The notes: generated by a model from the letters alone, not told the origin. 64,000 nt of DNA from Rhodoferax sp. (GCF_028714215.1 NZ_JAQTMS010000009.1:1-64000); one strand, 5' to 3'; shown: positions 38,095 to 47,693, numbered from the stretch's first letter. A program made the numbers and translations.

Positions 38095-38892
38095 ATGAAC
38101 CTGAATCAGCCCCCGGTCAGCGATCAGCCGGTGCTCAAGCTGCTCAACGTCGAGAGCGCCTACGGCCCGATCAAGGCGATACGCGGCGTCAGCCTGCAGG
38201 TGCGGCGCGGCGAGATTGCGACCGTGCTGGGCTCCAACGGCGCCGGCAAGACCACCATCCTGAAAACCATCTCCGGCATCATCGATCCGCGCAAGGGCTC
38301 GATCGAGTTCAAGGGCAGCGACATCACGGCGCAAGACCCGGCCTTCATCGTGCAGCAGGGCTTGAGCCATGTGCCCGAGGGGCGCGAGGTGTTCCCGCTG
38401 CTGAGCGTGCGCGACAACCTGCTGATGGGCGCCTACACGCGCAAGGACCGCGACGGCGTCGCCAGGGACATCGAAGCGGTGTATGCCTACTTTCCGATCC
38501 TGCGCGAACGCAGCGCGCAGGACGCCGGCCTGCTGTCGGGCGGGCAGCAGCAAATGCTGGCGATCTCGCGCGCCCTGATGGCCGACCCGGTGCTGATGCT
38601 GCTGGACGAACCCAGCCTGGGAATTTCGCCCAAGCTGACCAAGGAAATCTTCGAGATCGTGGTGCGCATCAACCGCGACCGCGGCACCACCATTTTGCTG
38701 GTGGAGCAAAACGCCAACATGGCGCTCAACGCTTCCGATTACGGCTACGTACTGGAGAACGGCCGCATCGTGATGGAAGACAGCTGCGCCCGCCTGCGCG
38801 AAAAAGACGACATCAAGGAGTTCTACCTGGGGCTCAAGGAAGACGGCGTGCGCGGCGAGCGGCGCTGGAAAAAGAAAAAAACCTGGAGATAG
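38095..38892 (+). CDS. livF: ABC ATP-binding protein LivF
   Basis: VLGSNGAGKTTILKTISG; LLSGGQQQMLAISRALM. Confidence 0.92.
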   Translation: MNLNQPPVSDQPVLKLLNVESAYGPIKAIRGVSLQVRRGEIATVLGSNGAGKTTILKTISGIIDPRKGSIEFKGSDITAQDPAFIVQQGLSHVPEGREVFPLLSVRDNLLMGAYTRKDRDGVARDIEAVYAYFPILRERSAQDAGLLSGGQQQMLAISRALMADPVLMLLDEPSLGISPKLTKEIFEIVVRINRDRGTTILLVEQNANMALNASDYGYVLENGRIVMEDSCARLREKDDIKEFYLGLKEDGVRGERRWKKKKTWR

Positions 38893-39050
38893 CAATTGAC
38901 ACCGTCATCCCAGACCCACTGCTTGTTGTCCCGGCTTACTGTTGTCATCCCGGACCCTCTGCTTGTCAACCCGGCGTTACTGCTTGTCATCCCGGACTCG
39001 ATCCGGGATCCATGGATTGCGGGTCAGGCCCGCAATGACAGGAAGCAGGT
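38893..39050. repeat. Degenerate array of GTCATCCCGGAC-type palindromic repeats
   Basis: Repeated GTCATCCCGGAC...CTGCTTGT units and GTCATCCCGGACTCGATCCGGGATCCATGGATTGCGGGTCAGGCCCGCAATGACA. Confidence 0.8.
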
Positions 39051-39056
39051 GCGCCC

Positions 39057-40913
39057 ATGAGTAATCTGTGGGACCTCAGCGACATCCGTCCTAATCTGGA
39101 CATCGTGCTGGCCGGCGAGACCATTCCGGCGCTGTTCTGGAATGGCGTCAAGCAACGCGGTCCGGCGGTCTGGATGCGCCAGAAACATCTGGGCATCTGG
39201 CGTAGCTGGAGCTGGGATCAGACCGCGCAAGCGGTGCGCGAGATTGCCGGCGGCCTGCTGAGCCTGGGCTTTGCCCGGGGTGAATGCGCCTCCATTCTGG
39301 CCAACACGGTGGTCGAATGGGTCTGGGCCGATCTGGCGGTGCTGTCCTGCGGTGGCGTCTCCAACGGCATCTACCCGACCGATGCTGCCTCGCAGGTGCA
39401 CTACCTGTGCCAGGACTCGCGCACCAGCATCTTGTTTGTGGAAGACGACGAGCAACTGGACAAGGCGCTGGAAGTGCGCGAGCAGTTGCCCGGTCTGCGC
39501 AAAATTGTGGTCTTCGACATGGAGGGGCTGCACCAGCTGAGCGACCCCGGCGTCATCAGTCTGGATGATTTGCGCAAGTTGGGGCTGGCCTATCTGGCGC
39601 AGCATCCGGATGAGTTGCAACAACGCATCGACGCTTGCCGGCCGGAAGACCTGGCGATTCTGGTCTACACCTCCGGCACCACCGGCAAGCCCAAGGGCGC
39701 CATGCACTTGCACGCCGGGCTGGTCTACACCGTGCGCGGCTTCAACACACTGATCGCGCAGGATGAGCAGGACGAGCGCATGTGCTTCCTGCCGCTGTGC
39801 CACATTGCCGAGCGCATGGGCGGTGAGTACTTTGCCCTCTACACCGGCACCAAGCTGAACTTTGTGGAAAACCCGGAGACCATCCCCGAGAACGTGCGCG
39901 AGATCGCGCCCACCGTGTTTACCGCGGTGCCGCGGGTCTGGGAGAAGTTCTATTCGGGCGTCATGATTTCGCTGAAGGAAGCCGGCGCCGTGCAGCAAGC
40001 CGCCTACGCCTGGGGCATAAGCGTGGGCACCGCAATTGCCAACCAAGTGCTGGCCGGGCAGCCGGTCAGCGGCTGGCTCAAGCTCAAGTTCAAGGTGGCG
40101 CAGTGGCTGGCGCTGAACAATGTGCGCAAGCTGATCGGCATCCACCGCGCCCGCTTTCTGGTGACCGGTGCGGCGCCGATCTCGCCGGACTTGGTGCGCT
40201 GGTACCTGGCGCTGGGCGTGCCGATGCTGGAGGTGTGGGGCATGACGGAGACCTGTGGTGGCTCCACCGGCGTGCCGGCCGACAAGATGAAGCCGGGCTC
40301 CATCGGACCGGCCGCCAGCTTCAATGAAGTCCGGCTCGACCCGGCCAGCGGCGAGATTCTGGTGCGCGGCAAGAACGTCTTTGCCGGCTACCTGAACCTG
40401 CCGGAAAAAACCGCCGAGGCGATTGATGCGGACGGCTGGCTGCACACCGGCGATGTCGGCGTGGTGGATGCGGACGGCTACTTCCGCATCACCGACCGCA
40501 TGAAGGACATCATCATCACCGCCGGCGGCAAGAACATCACGCCCAGCGAGCTGGAAAACGACCTGAAGTTTTCGCCCTACATCACCGACGCCGTGGTGAT
40601 AGGCGACAAGCGACCGTATCTGACCGCCATCATCATGATCGACCAGGAAAACGTGGAGAAGTTCGCCCAGGACCAGGACGTGCCTTTCGGCAACTACGCG
40701 TCGCTGACCCGCAGCCCGGAAGTGCAGGCGCTGATCCAGGCCGACCTGGATCGCGTTAACAAGAAGTTTGCCCGCGTCGAACAGATCAAGAAGTTTTTCC
40801 TGCTGGAGAACCAGTTGACGGCGGAAGACGAAGAACTGACCCCCACCATGAAGCTCAAGCGTAAACTGGTGGAAAAGAAGTATGCCGCCCAGATCGAGGC
40901 CATGTACCGTTGA
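39057..40913 (+). CDS. Long-chain-type acyl-CoA synthetase (AMP-forming)
   Basis: VYTSGTTGKPKGAM; WGMTETCG. Confidence 0.92.
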   Translation: MSNLWDLSDIRPNLDIVLAGETIPALFWNGVKQRGPAVWMRQKHLGIWRSWSWDQTAQAVREIAGGLLSLGFARGECASILANTVVEWVWADLAVLSCGGVSNGIYPTDAASQVHYLCQDSRTSILFVEDDEQLDKALEVREQLPGLRKIVVFDMEGLHQLSDPGVISLDDLRKLGLAYLAQHPDELQQRIDACRPEDLAILVYTSGTTGKPKGAMHLHAGLVYTVRGFNTLIAQDEQDERMCFLPLCHIAERMGGEYFALYTGTKLNFVENPETIPENVREIAPTVFTAVPRVWEKFYSGVMISLKEAGAVQQAAYAWGISVGTAIANQVLAGQPVSGWLKLKFKVAQWLALNNVRKLIGIHRARFLVTGAAPISPDLVRWYLALGVPMLEVWGMTETCGGSTGVPADKMKPGSIGPAASFNEVRLDPASGEILVRGKNVFAGYLNLPEKTAEAIDADGWLHTGDVGVVDADGYFRITDRMKDIIITAGGKNITPSELENDLKFSPYITDAVVIGDKRPYLTAIIMIDQENVEKFAQDQDVPFGNYASLTRSPEVQALIQADLDRVNKKFARVEQIKKFFLLENQLTAEDEELTPTMKLKRKLVEKKYAAQIEAMYR

Positions 40914-40930
40914 TTTTTTTAAGGAGACAG

Positions 40931-42112
40931 ATGATGAAGACACGTTCAGTCATAGCACTCGCTACCCTCGCCTTTTCGGCCAACGTCTGGTGCGCCCAGC
41001 AGGGCGTCAGCGACACCGAGATCGTGCTGGGATCGATCCAGGATCTGTCGGGTCCGCTGGCCGGCTTCGGCAAGCAGGACCGCTTGGGCATGATGCTGGC
41101 GGTGGACGAGATCAACGAGCAGGGCGGCATCAACGGCCGCAAGATTCGGCTGATCGTGGAAGACTCCGGCTACGACCCCAAGAAGGCCGTGCTGGCGGCG
41201 CAGAAGCTGGTCAATCAGGACAAGATTTTCATGATGATGGGCCACATCGGCACGGCGCAGAACATGGCCGCGATGCCGGTCCAGTTCGAGAAGAACGTGA
41301 TCAACTTCTTCCCGGTGACGGCGGCGCGCGAAATGTACGAGCCGTTCCACCGGCTCAAGTATTCTTTTGCCGCCACCTACTTCGACCAGATGCGCCGCGC
41401 CGTGCCGCAGATGGTGAAGGACAAGGGCCTCAAGAAGGTCTGCACCATCTACCAGGATGACGATTTCGGGCTGGAAGTGCTGCGCGGTGGTGAGGCGGGC
41501 CTGAAAACCATCAACATGGACTACGCCGAAAAGACCTCGTTCAAGCGCGGCTCCACCGACTTTTCATCGCAGGTGGCGAAGATGAAGGCGGCCGGCTGCG
41601 AACTGGTGGTGCTGGGCACCATCATCCGCGAGACCATTGGCACCATTGCCGAGTCGCGCAAGACCGGTTTCAACCCGGTGTTTCTGGGTTCCAGTGCCGC
41701 CTACACCGACCTGATCCACAAACTGGGCGGCAAGGCGATGGACGGCTTGTACGCCATGATGACGGTGCAAAACCCCTACACCGACGAGACCTCGCCGGCG
41801 ATACGCTTCTGGGCCAACAAGTACAAGACCAAGTTCAACGAAGACCCGGCCGTGTTCTCGGTCTACGGCTACGTCATCATCAACACCTTCGCCAATGCCG
41901 CCACCAAGGCCGGCAAGAACCTGACCACCGACAGCTTCATCAAGGTGATGGACACGCTGAGCATCCCGACCGACATCTTCGGCAGCGCGCCAGCCACCTT
42001 CTCGCCCACCAAACGCCTGGGCAGCGACGCCTCGCGCCTGTCGCAGATTCAAAACGGCAAGTGGAAGGTGGTGGGGCCGTACATCGACGATGCACCGCCG
42101 GCCAAGAAGTAG
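40931..42112 (+). CDS. livK: ABC transporter substrate-binding protein (LivK-like)
   Basis: Signal peptide; IVLGSIQDLSGPLAGFGKQDRLGMMLAVDEINEQGGINGRKIRL. Confidence 0.88.
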   Translation: MMKTRSVIALATLAFSANVWCAQQGVSDTEIVLGSIQDLSGPLAGFGKQDRLGMMLAVDEINEQGGINGRKIRLIVEDSGYDPKKAVLAAQKLVNQDKIFMMMGHIGTAQNMAAMPVQFEKNVINFFPVTAAREMYEPFHRLKYSFAATYFDQMRRAVPQMVKDKGLKKVCTIYQDDDFGLEVLRGGEAGLKTINMDYAEKTSFKRGSTDFSSQVAKMKAAGCELVVLGTIIRETIGTIAESRKTGFNPVFLGSSAAYTDLIHKLGGKAMDGLYAMMTVQNPYTDETSPAIRFWANKYKTKFNEDPAVFSVYGYVIINTFANAATKAGKNLTTDSFIKVMDTLSIPTDIFGSAPATFSPTKRLGSDASRLSQIQNGKWKVVGPYIDDAPPAKK

Positions 42113-42382
42113 ATCACCCGGCCGCTGACCAAATTTCGCCAGGATAGGCGACAGGGTTGAAAGGGAGGCAAATGACTTCGGTCTTTTGGAAATGTGGCTG
42201 TAGACCAAGGCAGTATGTGCTGCCTTGTCGTCAGATGAGTCATCAGTACCTGAACTCGGATTTCGGGTATGTCCCGGCGGATAAACTGGCTTGCCGGGAT
42301 ATCCAACGATCTACATCACGTAGGCGTCATAGGCCAACGTCCTGGCGAGGCAGCCGAAATCCGAAAACCACAGAAAGATACG

Positions 42383-43591
42383 ATGGCTCGCACTGAATCT
42401 GTTCTTACGATCTTTCTCGCGTCTCCCGGAGACGTCGTCGACGAGCGGAATCGTCTAGAGGACGCTGTACTCGAGTGGAATCGCACTTGGGCCCGCAATC
42501 TTGGCGTTCGCCTCGAGTTACTCCGATGGGAGCATGACGCCTACCCCGGAATTGGGGAAGATGCGCAAGATGTAATAAATGAACAGCTTCCAACGGACTA
42601 CGACCTATTTATTGGAATCATGTGGTCACGCTTTGGCACCCCCACACGGCGCGCGGGGTCCGGGACCGTAGAAGAGTTTGAAAGAGCACTTGCGAGATAT
42701 CGCGCGTCTCCTGGAAATGTCAGCATTCTCTTCTATTTCAAAGACACTCCAATACCTCCAAGCAAGCTGGATGCGTCGCAGATTCAGAAGTTGCAGGACT
42801 TCAAGCGGAGTCTCTCCAGCGAGGGTCTACTGCATTGGGAGTTCACCGATACAGATCAATTCGAGAAACTTGTTTCCATGCATATAACCAAGCATGTACA
42901 GAATTGGCGACACAAACAGAAGGCCACCTCCTTGGATCAAGCGAGTTCCCCTCTCAATGCTCAGGTAAAGTCAACGTCAGTCGTGGCAGTACCAGCACGG
43001 CCAACCGAGGAAGAAGATGACGATGGATACCTCGACCTTCTTGTACTGTTCCTTGAACGGAATGCAGAAGTAGGTGAGATAACAGGCCGATTGACGGCAG
43101 CACAGTCTGATCTGACGACACGAACAACTCAAGGGACAGTCGATTTACAGAATCTAGCCGCGACGCCGGGCGGCGCCGATCCTGCGCACGCCAGACGACT
43201 GATAGGCAAGGTTGCCGACGAGATGGTCAACTTCACGAATCGGATCAATGCGGAAGTGCCACTACTTCGCGCTGCAATGAGCGGTTCTGTTAACGCACTG
43301 ACCCGTGCAGCGGCGATGTCAGCGGACTTTGACTCGACACAAACTCGCGAAGCAAGAGTCGCAGCTGCAGGCCTGCTGGCGGCGATGGCGGGAGCACGCC
43401 TATCGATGATTGAATTCAAAGGTACAACGTTGGGCTTGCCCCGCATGACGAAGGAACTAAACGCCGCCAAGCGAAAGCAGGGAGCCGCTTTGGACGCACT
43501 AATCTCGGAAATGGCCAACGGCGAACAACTACTTGTCGAGTGTCTTACTGTGCTCGATACCCTCCTTGCCGCACAACCGCCGCAGCAATGA
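42383..43591 (+). CDS. DUF4062 domain protein with long helical C-terminal region
   Basis: TIFLASPGDVVDERNRLEDAVLEWNRTWARNLGVRLELLRWEHDAYPGIGEDAQDVINEQLPTDYDLFIGIMWSRFGTPT. Confidence 0.8.
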   Translation: MARTESVLTIFLASPGDVVDERNRLEDAVLEWNRTWARNLGVRLELLRWEHDAYPGIGEDAQDVINEQLPTDYDLFIGIMWSRFGTPTRRAGSGTVEEFERALARYRASPGNVSILFYFKDTPIPPSKLDASQIQKLQDFKRSLSSEGLLHWEFTDTDQFEKLVSMHITKHVQNWRHKQKATSLDQASSPLNAQVKSTSVVAVPARPTEEEDDDGYLDLLVLFLERNAEVGEITGRLTAAQSDLTTRTTQGTVDLQNLAATPGGADPAHARRLIGKVADEMVNFTNRINAEVPLLRAAMSGSVNALTRAAAMSADFDSTQTREARVAAAGLLAAMAGARLSMIEFKGTTLGLPRMTKELNAAKRKQGAALDALISEMANGEQLLVECLTVLDTLLAAQPPQQ

Positions 43592-43596
43592 CGCCT

Positions 43597-43668
43597 AATC
43601 GGGTAGCCGGGAGTCGCTAACTCCCAGCCCCCACACCACCCACCGTGCGGGTCCGCAGTGGGCGGTTC
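43597..43668 (-). mobile_element. 3'-terminal (domain V-VI-like) remnant of a group II intron
   Basis: Minus strand GAACCGCCCACTGCGGACCCGCACGGTGGGTGGTGTGGGGGCTGGGAGTTAGCGACTCCCGGCTACCCGATT. Confidence 0.6.
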
Positions 43669-43684
43669 TTCAGCAACGCAAGGC

Positions 43685-43704
43685 GGGGGTGGGGTGGGGT
43701 GGGG
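43685..43704 (+). other. Putative G-quadruplex motif
   Basis: GGGGGTGGGGTGGGGTGGGG. Confidence 0.85.
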
Positions 43705-43793
43705 TAGATGTTGGGCGCGATTTTAAAAAGCGAAGCGTATGAGCGCTCGGCGTCTACCGCACCCCCGCCGACCCGACCCCAACGTAGTCTTGA
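43705..43793. repeat. Cassette-boundary-like repeat, copy 1
   Basis: TAGATGTTGGGCGCGA...GACCCGACCCCAACGTAGTCTTGAATT; matches 44707-44804. Confidence 0.7.
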
Positions 43794-43893
43794 ATTGCCG
43801 CTTTCAACGAGCGACCACCAAATTGACCTTCGGGTACCAAGCGCATCGTCTGGTATTCTGTCGCCAAACGAAAGCAATCGTCAGGGGATTGGA

Positions 43894-44571
43894 ATGCAGC
43901 TTCTTGCGGTCCTAATTTTGATAAGTGGTTACATCTGGCTAGCAGTTCTGCTTGCGCGATATGCAACCAAAGCCTATTCCCGCACCGTTGGACGATTCGC
44001 CATTTGGACAATGATTTGCCTACCGTTCGCAGATGCGTTGATAGGTCGCGCAATCCTTCAAGACATGTGCAAAATAAAAGGTGAAATAGCCGTAAAGGAA
44101 CATTTTGTCGGGATTGAAGGTATCTCTTCTGGGAGCGACGTTTTTGCTGATTCGGCAAAGTATTACGGTTATATGTGGGTCGAAAGTGCCCCGTCCTTTG
44201 GCTGGGTTAAGCGCTCAATGTCCGATGGACCTGGGCCTGGGCACATAGTTGAGCGTGCAAGGCCACTTGCCAAGTATGAGCTAAACGAGCGTCGCGACGA
44301 GCCCTCCGCTTACTTCAGGACCACTCACTATTCAGTGCGAACAACTCACTACTCCGGAACGACCGTTAATGACAGCCGCGAGTTGTCTGGTTTTGATTGG
44401 GTTAGCTTCCGTGGCGGATGGGCGGAGCGCACCCTAATGATGATTTCGGACGCCGGTCCCCGCGATGTTGCACAGTGCACGGGTCGATATACGCTTGATG
44501 AAAGAATTCGACAAATGTTGCATCGCACGGTCGAACCACTAATGTTCCCAAAAGATTTCACCCGACCCTAA
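43894..44571 (+). CDS. Hypothetical membrane-anchored protein
   Basis: Start MQLLAVLILISGYIWLAVLLARYAT; one or two N-terminal TM segments; no family recognised. Confidence 0.55.
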   Translation: MQLLAVLILISGYIWLAVLLARYATKAYSRTVGRFAIWTMICLPFADALIGRAILQDMCKIKGEIAVKEHFVGIEGISSGSDVFADSAKYYGYMWVESAPSFGWVKRSMSDGPGPGHIVERARPLAKYELNERRDEPSAYFRTTHYSVRTTHYSGTTVNDSRELSGFDWVSFRGGWAERTLMMISDAGPRDVAQCTGRYTLDERIRQMLHRTVEPLMFPKDFTRP

Positions 44572-44706
44572 ACCCGTAGGACCACATCTGGATAGGGATG
44601 GCGGGAAATCTGACATACAGCCGCCATCAGTCTGAAACTGTAGTTGGCACGGCTGTCCCCATGACCACCCGGATCGCACCGGCCGGCAACGCAAGGCAGG
44701 GGCGGA

Positions 44707-44804
44707 GTAGATGTTGGGCGCGACATCAAAGAGTCCGAAGGACGCGGAACGCCCCGGCGTCAGCCCCACCGCCGCCGACCCAAGCCCAACGTAGTTTTGA
44801 ATTA
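44707..44804. repeat. Cassette-boundary-like repeat, copy 2
   Basis: TAGATGTTGGGCGCGACATCAAAGAGTCCGAAGGACGC...AAGCCCAACGTAGTTTTGAATT. Confidence 0.7.
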
Positions 44805-44818
44805 CAGGAGACCGTGAA

Positions 44819-45079
44819 ATGAAAGAATTTCGCCCCGCAAAAAAGCGCGTCAAGGTATCGGTGGGGGAGTCTGTCCGTATCTTGCGCGAGCTTCAAGAAT
44901 TGAGCCAAAGCCAACTTTCCGAACTTACGGGTATTCCTCAAACCACCATCTCAGCCATCGAAAATGGCAGAGTGAATTTGGGCGTCGAGCGCGCGAAGGT
45001 TTTTGCCCGTGCCCTACAGTGCCATCCTGCCGTACTCGTGTTCCCCGGTTGGGAGGTTGCACCTGCACGCGCGGCATAA
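44819..45079 (+). CDS. XRE/HigA-like HTH protein without adjacent recognisable toxin
   Basis: LSQSQLSELTGIPQTTISAIENGRVNLGVERAKVFARAL. Confidence 0.82.
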   Translation: MKEFRPAKKRVKVSVGESVRILRELQELSQSQLSELTGIPQTTISAIENGRVNLGVERAKVFARALQCHPAVLVFPGWEVAPARAA

Positions 45080-45104
45080 CTCGGCGGTGAACCTTCTGGC
45101 TTCC

Positions 45105-45446
45105 TCACTCAAATAGAGTCAACAAGCGGCCCAATGCATCGTCAATAACTTCCTGGGGCGCACGCTCGATCTTCTTCGCCTTGCGTGCGGCCAAGTCCAT
45201 CATCCGGCACTTGTTGACCAGGGCAACTCCCTGCGTCTTGCAGCCGGTATTCATTAGCGAGACAGCGAACCCGGCAAACCGAGAGTGGTCGCCCCCTTGG
45301 GTAATTGGCGCAACCAGAACATCGCCCAGGGCGTTGAATTCCTTCGTGGTCAGCACCAGTGCAGGACGCCGCTCACCCTGCATTTCACGGCCCACCACGG
45401 GTTCAAGGCTCACGACCACGATGTCGCCACGGTCAAAGACGGCCAC
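45105..45446 (-). CDS. MazF/ChpB-type toxin
   Basis: FDRGDIVVVSLEPVVGREMQGERRPALVLTTKEFNALGDVLVAPITQGG. Confidence 0.9.
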   Translation of the reverse strand: MAVFDRGDIVVVSLEPVVGREMQGERRPALVLTTKEFNALGDVLVAPITQGGDHSRFAGFAVSLMNTGCKTQGVALVNKCRMMDLAARKAKKIERAPQEVIDDALGRLLTLFE

Positions 45447-45704
45447 TTACAGGACCTCCTGGCCAACGGGACGGGCGGCATCCCACAACGCCATATCGGC
45501 GGGCGCTGGGGCCCTCCGGTCGCACTGGGCAATCAGATCGGACAGAACGTACTTGCGCTTGGGCGACAGCGTGATTTTGCCGTCCGCGGTGGTGTCCATG
45601 GTCATGGCCTGGCCGACCTTCAAGCCCAAGTCTTTCAATACCGCAGGTGGGAACGCCGCCCCGGTACTGTTGCCGAATTTGCGCAAAACGATTTCAACTT
45701 GCAT
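45447..45704 (-). CDS. MazE/ChpS-type antitoxin
   Basis: VLRKFGNSTGAAFPPAVLKDLGLKVGQAMTM. Confidence 0.88.
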   Translation of the reverse strand: MQVEIVLRKFGNSTGAAFPPAVLKDLGLKVGQAMTMDTTADGKITLSPKRKYVLSDLIAQCDRRAPAPADMALWDAARPVGQEVL

Positions 45705-45774
45705 AGCGCTTCCGTTGTAAAACAATGTTGGACAGCATTGTGGTCTTCCCTTGACCGAATGTCAAACACTATTT

Positions 45775-45812
45775 GACATCAAAAAGTCCGAAGGACGCGA
45801 AGCGCCGGCGCC
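45775..45812. repeat. Cassette-boundary-like repeat, partial copy 3
   Basis: GACATCAAAAAGTCCGAAGGACGCGAAGCGCCGGCG. Confidence 0.65.
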
Positions 45813-45865
45813 CTTGATGCGGCACCGGGAGAAGTCGGTTGGACTTGATGGCGAGTGGCCCCGCG

Positions 45866-46465
45866 TCAACCAATTTTGCGGATCGGGTGCTGGCCGTCCC
45901 AGCCCCTGGCGGCCTGTTCGACCTGGCGAAACAGCTCTGCCTTGCCCCCGGATTGCTCGGAGATCTCGACCACGTTGCCGGGCAGGTCGGCATGAATAAA
46001 GTAGGCAAAACGTCCACCCGGGCCGGGGCGGCCGGCGTGACCCTCGACGTAACCGGCCGACAGCATGCGCGCCACGGCGGCATCGTATTGGTAAGTCCAG
46101 AAGGCGGTGTGCTGTGCCCCTTCGCCGTTGCGCTGCAGAAAATCCAGATAGAGCGAAGGTGCCGTGTTGCGCTGCTGGATCAGTTCGATCTGTAGCGCAC
46201 CAGAATTTGTCAGCGCAATGGACAGTTCAAGGTCTGCCGATGGCTTGCCGAAATAGGTGAATTCCGCGACCGTGATTTTCTCGATATAGAACCATGGACC
46301 GACGCCCAGCACGCCACTCCAATGCGCCATGGCGCGTTCTATGTCGGGTACCACGTAGGCGATCTGGCGCAGCTCGCCGAATTCGAGGCCAGGCGCATTG
46401 GCGGCTGGCGCCACTCCGGCACCGTTGACGGTTGCCGCCATTTCTTCGGTTGATTTGCCATTCAC
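45866..46465 (-). CDS. VOC-family (glyoxalase/epimerase-like) protein
   Basis: ELRQIAYVVPDIERAMAHWSGVLGVGPWF; GNVVEI. Confidence 0.85.
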   Translation of the reverse strand: MNGKSTEEMAATVNGAGVAPAANAPGLEFGELRQIAYVVPDIERAMAHWSGVLGVGPWFYIEKITVAEFTYFGKPSADLELSIALTNSGALQIELIQQRNTAPSLYLDFLQRNGEGAQHTAFWTYQYDAAVARMLSAGYVEGHAGRPGPGGRFAYFIHADLPGNVVEISEQSGGKAELFRQVEQAARGWDGQHPIRKIG

Positions 46466-46683
46466 GACGGCGCTCCTGTTGTTTGATGATGGCGCTAATG
46501 TCGGCGCAGGCAGGCGCTGAGACTGTCCACTGTTGGCAGTTGCTCCTCCGGACTAACCCTTAGGGCGAGACTGCCGTTGCCAAACGTTTGAAGACACCGG
46601 ACCGGCAAAGACGCCGGGTTCTGGAACACACTAAGCAAACGATTGTTTGGTATACTGGTTTTGAAAAATACGCCCACCAGACC

Positions 46684-47271
46684 ATGAGCAACACCCGCAA
46701 ACCGCACACCGACAGCCGGCTGCCGCAAGTCCTCGACGAGGCCGCCCGGCTGTTTCGCACGCAAGGCTTCAAGGGCACTTCGGTGCGCGACATCGCGCGC
46801 GCGGTGGGCATGCTGCCGGGCTCCCTGTACTGTCACTTCGCGACCAAGGAAGCGCTGCTGACGGCGGTCTACGTCAAGGGTGTGAAGCAGATCTCCGGCG
46901 CGGTGCAGACGGTGGTGGAGCGGCACAGCGACCCCTGGGATCGGCTGGAGGCGGCCTGCGTGGCGCATCTGGAGGCGATCCTGCGTGACGACGATTACGC
47001 CCAGGTGGTGATCCGGGTGCTGCCGGCCGACGTTCCGGCGGCACTGCCAGACCTGATCGAGTTGCGCAACCAGTACGAAGCCTTGTTCGTCGCCTTGATC
47101 AAGGCCTTGCCGCTGCGCCGCGGCACCGACCGGGGCGCCCTGCGCCTGATGCTGATGGGGGCGCTGAACTGGTCGCAAACCTGGTACCGCCCGAGCGGCA
47201 AATTCAATCCGCGTGCCATCGCGCACAAATTCGTCACCCTGCTGCGCCAGGGTCAGGAGCTGCCCACATGA
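46684..47271 (+). CDS. TetR-family regulator
   Basis: [43 protein letters not shown]. Confidence 0.9.
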   Translation: MSNTRKPHTDSRLPQVLDEAARLFRTQGFKGTSVRDIARAVGMLPGSLYCHFATKEALLTAVYVKGVKQISGAVQTVVERHSDPWDRLEAACVAHLEAILRDDDYAQVVIRVLPADVPAALPDLIELRNQYEALFVALIKALPLRRGTDRGALRLMLMGALNWSQTWYRPSGKFNPRAIAHKFVTLLRQGQELPT

Positions 47272-47693
47272 ATCAAGTTGTAATCCCCAAGGTGCTGGTC
47301 ACCAAGATCGGTTTCGACGGTCACGACCGCGGCAGCCGGGTGGTGGCGGCCGGCCTGCGCGACGCCGGCATGGAGGTGATCTACACGCCACCCTGGCAGG
47401 AAATCGCCGCTGTGGTGAAACTTGCCCTGGAGGAGGACGTCGACGTTATCGGCATCTCATCGCTGGCAACCGACCACCTGATCGTGCCCAAGCTGATGAG
47501 CGCCTTGCGCGAAGCGGGCCTGACCGACGTGGCGGTGATTGTGGGCGGCATCGTGCCCGACGAAGACGAACAGATGCTGCTGGCGGCCGGCGTCGCCCGG
47601 GTCTTTCACCCGGGCAGTTCGATGGCCGACATTGCCACTTACGTGCGGGAGTTGACGGTGGCTGGACGATTGAACCGGGAGATCCTGCAATGA
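47268..47693 (+). CDS. Acyl-CoA mutase small (B12-binding) subunit
   Basis: [43 protein letters not shown] repeat. Confidence 0.92.
   Translation: MNQVVIPKVLVTKIGFDGHDRGSRVVAAGLRDAGMEVIYTPPWQEIAAVVKLALEEDVDVIGISSLATDHLIVPKLMSALREAGLTDVAVIVGGIVPDEDEQMLLAAGVARVFHPGSSMADIATYVRELTVAGRLNREILQ

Noticed and set aside
39057-39070. Peptide CHCGPDPQS in minus ORF 38987-39196 as a real protein
   Set aside because: It is translation of the intergenic palindromic repeat and antisense of the ligase start.
39024-40943. 639-aa minus-strand ORF
   Set aside because: Exact antisense shadow of the acyl-CoA synthetase gene; low-complexity GC-frame composition.
47213-47689. N-terminal 159 codons of the 718-aa ORF ending in the mutase large subunit
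   Set aside because: Out-of-frame shadow of TetR end and the B12 subunit; the mutase starts at ATG 47690.
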